Shown here: piece by piece, positions 17,797-20,974 of the stretch
How positions within the stretch are numbered: the stretch's first letter is position 1
How the letters are laid out: each line of letters begins with the position of its first letter
Assembly (NCBI GenBank): GCA_026986885.1
Contig: JALSNT010000015.1
Span: 1-20,974, forward strand
DNA: 20,974 nucleotides
Direction: 5' to 3'
Source: Desulfobulbaceae bacterium
Lineage (GTDB): Bacteria > Desulfobacterota > Desulfobulbia > Desulfobulbales > Desulfobulbaceae
Translations under genes and position numbers: made by a program
The notes under the pieces: model-generated
Database searches by the model: none
Seen by the model: the letters and a program-made list of their open reading frames with translations, nothing else
What the model was told of the DNA's origin: nothing

Positions 17797-18083
17797 TTCC
17801 CTCCGAAAAAAAGGCCATACGAAGAATGAGTTAGTGGATCATTGTTTCTGTAAATTTGATTATAGCTTGGCAGGAGCAGGCCACAGCTTATACTTTAGGA
17901 ACTCAACATACACAATTACAGGAAGAAGATCATTATTACCTACAATGTAAAGAATATCCAATTTGACTTGGCGATGGAAATGTTACCTGTTATATGTTGT
18001 GAATCGTCCCACTATACATTTTGTCTGTCGATCCAGGTTTATACGATGCCATCCTTAAAAACCATACATGCCGGAAAATTTTA
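17797..18083. other. Spacer between algL and manB, with a stem-loop
   Basis: This 287-bp gap is AT-rich relative to manB and has no credible gene. The manB frame is open back to a TTG at 18021, but the family N-terminus starts at 18084. At 17864-17888 a stem-loop can form: AGCTTGGC pairs with GCCA-C-AGCT, one C bulged, around an 8-base loop. No T-run follows, so it is not a standard terminator; it could be a processing or regulatory element. I see no convincing promoter, so manB and algA may either be read through from the alginate run or have their own unrecognised promoter here. Confidence 0.5.
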
Positions 18084-19460
18084 ATGTCCACCCCTTATTC
18101 CTGTTTTACCGCCTATGATATCCGCGGCCGGGTGCCCGATGAACTCAACGAGACTATCGGAGCCAGAATAGCCTGTTCCTTTGCCGAGCAGTTACAGGCT
18201 GAAAAAATCGTTATCGGCCATGACATGCGCCTGTCAAGTCCGTCGCTGGTAAAATCCATCATCCAGGCATTGACCGAACAGGGTGTCGCAGTCGAAGATA
18301 TCGGTCTCTGCGGAACAGAAGAGATGTACTTCGCAGTCTTCAGTGGTGAAAAACATGGTATTGACGGCGGGATCATGGTCACGGCCAGCCATAATCCAGC
18401 CGATTACAACGGTATGAAGCTGGTCCGAAAAGGTGGCCGCCCCGTTTCCGGAGATACCGGCTTAAAGGAAATAGCCGCCAGGGCCGCCGATGATGACTGG
18501 TGGGAGTCTCTGCATGGACATAAACCGGCACAGTCAGGCACCTGCAGCAAAAATATCAACAAAGGCAGATACATACAACATCTTCTCTCCCGCGTCGACC
18601 CCGAAACCCTGCAGCCGATGACCCTGGTGGTCAACGGCGGTAACGGATGTGCCGGTCCGATCATCGATCTCCTGGAAAAACACCTGCCCTTTACCTTTAT
18701 CCGAATCAACCACAAACCCGACGGTACCTTTCCCAACGGCGTTCCCAATCCGTTGCTCCCTGAAAAAAGAGAGGTCACGGCCGAAGCGGTCCGCAAACAT
18801 AATGCTGACCTGGGAATCGCCTGGGACGGTGATTTTGACCGCTGTTTTCTCTATGATGAAAACGGCCGTTTCATTGAGGGCTATTATATTGTCGGCCTGC
18901 TCGGCACTGCCATGCTCGACCTCCACCCCGGAGCAACCATCCTCCATGACCCGCGCCTTGTCTGGAATACTGTGGAAATGATAACCCGGGCCGGGGGCAA
19001 ACCGGTGCTGACCAAAACCGGGCATGCGTTTATCAAAGAGAAAATGCGGGCAACCAATGCCGTCTACGGGGGAGAAATGTCCGCCCATCACTATTTTCGT
19101 GATTTTGGTTATTGCGATACCGGCATGCTGCCCTGGCTGCTCGTCTGCCGGCTGCTTGCCATGAAAAATACCCGTTTATCGGCCCTGGTCGATGATCGCA
19201 TGGTCAAATATCCGATCAGCGGCGAAATCAACTCCCGGGTCAAGGATCCTGATGCAGTTATCCAGGCCGTTGAACAACGATACAATGACGGGAAAAAAGA
19301 CTATACCGACGGACTTTCCGTAGAATTTCCAAAATATCGTTTTAATCTGCGCAGGTCAAACACGGAACCTGTTCTGCGGCTTAACGTGGAAACCAGAGCC
19401 GATATTGGACTGTTACAGGAAAAAACAAAAGAGCTGCTTGATTTGATAAGAAAGTCCTGA
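18084..19460 (+). CDS. manB: Phosphomannomutase (ManB/CpsG type; AlgC role)
   Basis: This enzyme interconverts mannose-6-phosphate and mannose-1-phosphate, between the two reactions of AlgA, in GDP-mannose synthesis. From the ATG at 18084 it is 458 residues, the size of enteric ManB/CpsG and of AlgC. The catalytic phosphoserine is Ser102 in VTASHNPADYNGMK, the metal loop is DGDFDR (248-253), the sugar-specificity loop is GGEMSAHHYF (329-338), and the phosphate-binding loop is RRSNTEPVLRLNVE near the C-terminus. The N-terminal FTAYDIRGRVPDELNE and IGLCGTEEMYFA resemble E. coli ManB more than P. aeruginosa AlgC, so I use manB. Whether it also acts on glucose phosphates, as AlgC does, cannot be told. 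Its stop codon lies in the heptamer repeat leading to algA. Confidence 0.93.
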   Translation: MSTPYSCFTAYDIRGRVPDELNETIGARIACSFAEQLQAEKIVIGHDMRLSSPSLVKSIIQALTEQGVAVEDIGLCGTEEMYFAVFSGEKHGIDGGIMVTASHNPADYNGMKLVRKGGRPVSGDTGLKEIAARAADDDWWESLHGHKPAQSGTCSKNINKGRYIQHLLSRVDPETLQPMTLVVNGGNGCAGPIIDLLEKHLPFTFIRINHKPDGTFPNGVPNPLLPEKREVTAEAVRKHNADLGIAWDGDFDRCFLYDENGRFIEGYYIVGLLGTAMLDLHPGATILHDPRLVWNTVEMITRAGGKPVLTKTGHAFIKEKMRATNAVYGGEMSAHHYFRDFGYCDTGMLPWLLVCRLLAMKNTRLSALVDDRMVKYPISGEINSRVKDPDAVIQAVEQRYNDGKKDYTDGLSVEFPKYRFNLRRSNTEPVLRLNVETRADIGLLQEKTKELLDLIRKS

Positions 19461-19504
19461 ACCCTGAACCTTGAACCCGACACTCTGAACCCTGAACCCT
19501 GAAC
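19456..19504 (+). repeat. Seven-unit CCTGAAC heptamer tandem repeat
   Basis: Exactly seven 7-base units run without a gap: CCTGAAC, CCTGAAC, CTTGAAC, CCGACAC, TCTGAAC, CCTGAAC, CCTGAAC. Four are perfect and three carry one to three changes. The first unit supplies the TGA stop of manB, and the last ends 6 bp before the algA ATG. The repeat fills the whole spacer except ATTATC, leaving no Shine-Dalgarno sequence for algA. Read on the other strand it is GTTCAGG. Confidence 0.92.
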
Positions 19505-19510
19505 ATTATC

Positions 19511-20917
19511 ATGGCTATCCAACCCGTTATTTTAGCCGGCGGAACCGGCTCCAGACTCTGGCCACTCTCCAGGGAAATGTATCCCAAACAGGTCATCGGT
19601 CTTACCGGCGAACAATCACTGCTGCAGACAACCCTGCAACGCATCCGGCAACTGCCCGATGCCCTGCCGCCAATCATCGTGGTTGGTGAAGAGCATCGTT
19701 TCCTGACAAAATCACAAATCGACGAGCCGGCAATTTTCCCGGAGTATCACATTCTCCTTGAACCCCTGGGCCGCAATACCGCCCCCGCCATCTGTGGAGC
19801 GGCCATGTTCGTCCGCAGGCAAATGAAAAAAGAGCCTGTACTTCTGGTGCTGCCGGCGGATCATTTAATCACAAAAAACAAGGAATTTATCCAGGCCATT
19901 GAACAGGCGGTCAGCCTTGTCGACCAGGGTAATCTGACCACTTTCGGCATTGTCCCCGATCATCCCGAAACCGGGTATGGTTATATCGCTGCCGGCGACG
20001 GCAACCGGGTGGCCTCTTTTGTTGAAAAACCCGATCTGAAAACCGCTGAAAGGTATCTACAAGAAGGTACCTATTTCTGGAATTCAGGCATGTTTGCCTT
20101 TCCCCTGTCGATACTGCTTGAAGAAATGGAACGGTTTTCACCCGATATTGTCCGGGCGATGGAAGAAGCTGTGGAAAAAGGGACCGTTGACGGCAATTTT
20201 TTTCGCTTTGATGCGCAGGCTATGTCCGCAAGCCCATCCGATTCCATCGACTATGCCCTGATGGAAAAAACCGACCGGGCCGCTGTGGTGGAAGCCGATA
20301 TCGGCTGGAGCGACATCGGCTCCTGGAAGGCTTTATGGCAGGTGTCGGAAAAAGACAAACACGGCAATGCGACCACCGGCGACGTTATTCTTGAAGACGT
20401 GGATAATTCCCTCATCAGATCGGAAGATACCCTGGTAGCAGCCATCGGCCTGCAGGACACCATCGTCGTTGAGACAGCCGATGCCGTTCTGGTTGCACCC
20501 ATGGACCGGTCCCAGGACGTGAAAACAATCGTTAACCGGCTGAAAGAAGAACAACGGCAGGAATTTCGTTACCACAGAACCGTCTACCGTCCCTGGGGAA
20601 GTTATACAACCCTGGAGATGCATGACAGGTTTCAAATCAAGCGGATCACCGTCAACCCCGGTGCCAAGCTCTCCCTGCAGATGCATCACCACCGGCACGA
20701 ACACTGGGTTGTTGTCTCAGGAACGGCAAAAGTAGTCAACGGTGAACAGGAAATCCTGCTGCATGAAAATGAATCGACCTATATTTCGGCCGGGACCAAT
20801 CACCGGCTGGCAAATCCCGGAGTTATTCCACTTGAACTGATAGAGGTACAGGTGGGTTCTTATCTGGGAGAGGACGACATCGTCCGTTTTGACGACGTCT
20901 ATGGGCGCAAGGATTAA
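19511..20917 (+). CDS. algA: Bifunctional mannose-6-phosphate isomerase / mannose-1-phosphate guanylyltransferase (AlgA)
   Basis: AlgA supplies both ends of the GDP-mannose pathway: fructose-6-P to mannose-6-P (isomerase), and mannose-1-P plus GTP to GDP-mannose (guanylyltransferase). The 468-residue product (about 481 in P. aeruginosa) starts with PVILAGGTGSRLWPLSREMY, the nucleotide-binding signature. EPLGRNTAPAICGAA, VLPADHLI, ETGYGYIAAGD, FVEKPD and IGWSDIGSW continue the transferase domain. The C-terminal cupin carries the isomerase motif LQMHHHRHEHWVVVSGTAKV, about residues 390-409. The ATG at 19511 is fixed by homology although no Shine-Dalgarno sequence precedes it; the heptamer repeat lies there instead. 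It follows manB by 50 bp. In Pseudomonas algA also ends the alginate operon. The gene could equally supply GDP-mannose for other glycans (then called manC). Confidence 0.94.
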   Translation: MAIQPVILAGGTGSRLWPLSREMYPKQVIGLTGEQSLLQTTLQRIRQLPDALPPIIVVGEEHRFLTKSQIDEPAIFPEYHILLEPLGRNTAPAICGAAMFVRRQMKKEPVLLVLPADHLITKNKEFIQAIEQAVSLVDQGNLTTFGIVPDHPETGYGYIAAGDGNRVASFVEKPDLKTAERYLQEGTYFWNSGMFAFPLSILLEEMERFSPDIVRAMEEAVEKGTVDGNFFRFDAQAMSASPSDSIDYALMEKTDRAAVVEADIGWSDIGSWKALWQVSEKDKHGNATTGDVILEDVDNSLIRSEDTLVAAIGLQDTIVVETADAVLVAPMDRSQDVKTIVNRLKEEQRQEFRYHRTVYRPWGSYTTLEMHDRFQIKRITVNPGAKLSLQMHHHRHEHWVVVSGTAKVVNGEQEILLHENESTYISAGTNHRLANPGVIPLELIEVQVGSYLGEDDIVRFDDVYGRKD

Positions 20918-20937
20918 CTGAAGCGGTCAGGTTTTTT
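20918..20937 (+). terminator. Weak intrinsic terminator candidate after algA
   Basis: CTGA-AGCGG-TCAG forms a short 4-bp stem directly after the algA stop, followed by G and six T. The stem is short and of modest GC content (it can be lengthened only with a bulge), so termination efficiency would be low. Confidence 0.3.
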
Positions 20938-20955
20938 CTATAGGGCGTGTCTTAC

Positions 20956-20973
20956 CTAAATTGAGCAATTTAG
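20956..20973. repeat. 18-bp palindrome at right edge
   Basis: CTAAATTG-AG-CAATTTAG has perfect 8-bp arms around a 2-base centre, one base from the window end. It follows GGGCGTGTCTTAC. It may be an operator or the end of a mobile element continuing beyond the window; nothing decides between them here. Confidence 0.5.
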
Positions 20974-20974
20974 T

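Noticed and set aside
18021..18083. Longer manB start at TTG
   Set aside because: The family N-terminus (FTAYDIRGR) begins a few residues after the ATG at 18084, and the extension has no homologous look.
19456..19504. CRISPR-like repeat
   Set aside because: Units are 7 bases in direct tandem with no spacers, so this is a microsatellite-type array.
19301..19677. Minus-strand frames with repeated FRVQGS-type peptides
   Set aside because: The peptide repeat is simply the heptamer DNA repeat translated; the frames are antisense to manB and algA.

Overview
The window carries a complete-looking bacterial alginate biosynthesis, modification and export cluster. It is flanked by nucleotide-sugar genes and two unrelated housekeeping-type genes. 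Coding density is high, Shine-Dalgarno starts and 4-bp stop/start overlaps are common, and GC appears to be around 50% by eye. The left edge holds a TIGR04282-type glycosyltransferase-like protein and a UPF0280 (ApbE-like) protein. Both families are common in sulfate-reducing and related Desulfobacterota (former Deltaproteobacteria), so a marine or sediment member of that group, perhaps Desulfobulbales, is my best guess. This is inference from gene families only; no rRNA or other marker is present.

Layout. Bases 1-557 (minus, partial): TIGR04282-like transferase. 640-1410 (plus): UPF0280. 1420-3197 (minus): rfbD and rfbA, overlapping, for dTDP-L-rhamnose. 3198-3770: a 573-bp AT-rich spacer, divergent between rfbA and algD, with a candidate rfbA promoter. 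3771-17796 (plus): a tight run of eleven genes, algD-alg8-alg44-algK-algE-algG-algI-algJ-algF-algX-algL. 17797-18083: a 287-bp spacer with a stem-loop. 18084-20917 (plus): manB (phosphomannomutase, the algC role) and algA, separated by a seven-unit CCTGAAC heptamer repeat. 20918-20974: a weak terminator candidate and a short perfect palindrome at the right edge.

How the genes work together. AlgA (PMI and GMP activities) and ManB convert fructose-6-phosphate to GDP-mannose, and AlgD oxidises that to GDP-mannuronate. Alg8 polymerises it at the inner membrane, gated by c-di-GMP binding to the PilZ domain of Alg44. In the periplasm AlgG epimerises M to G residues, AlgI/AlgJ/AlgF/AlgX O-acetylate the chain, and AlgL degrades stray polymer. 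AlgK and AlgE form the outer-membrane export module. Every structural component of the Pseudomonas system is present, and most catalytic residues I can place are conserved at almost the same positions. The order differs from Pseudomonas (D-8-44-K-E-G-X-L-I-J-F-A): the acetylation genes I-J-F lie before X-L, and a phosphomannomutase gene is part of the locus. No alginate-specific transcription regulators (algU/muc, algR, algB, amrZ types) are in the window.

The points most worth a second look are the rearranged cluster in a probably non-pseudomonad host, the heptamer repeat that occupies the ribosome-binding region of algA, an apparent Lys-to-Arg change at a substrate-contact position of AlgL, and the AT-rich junction before algD.
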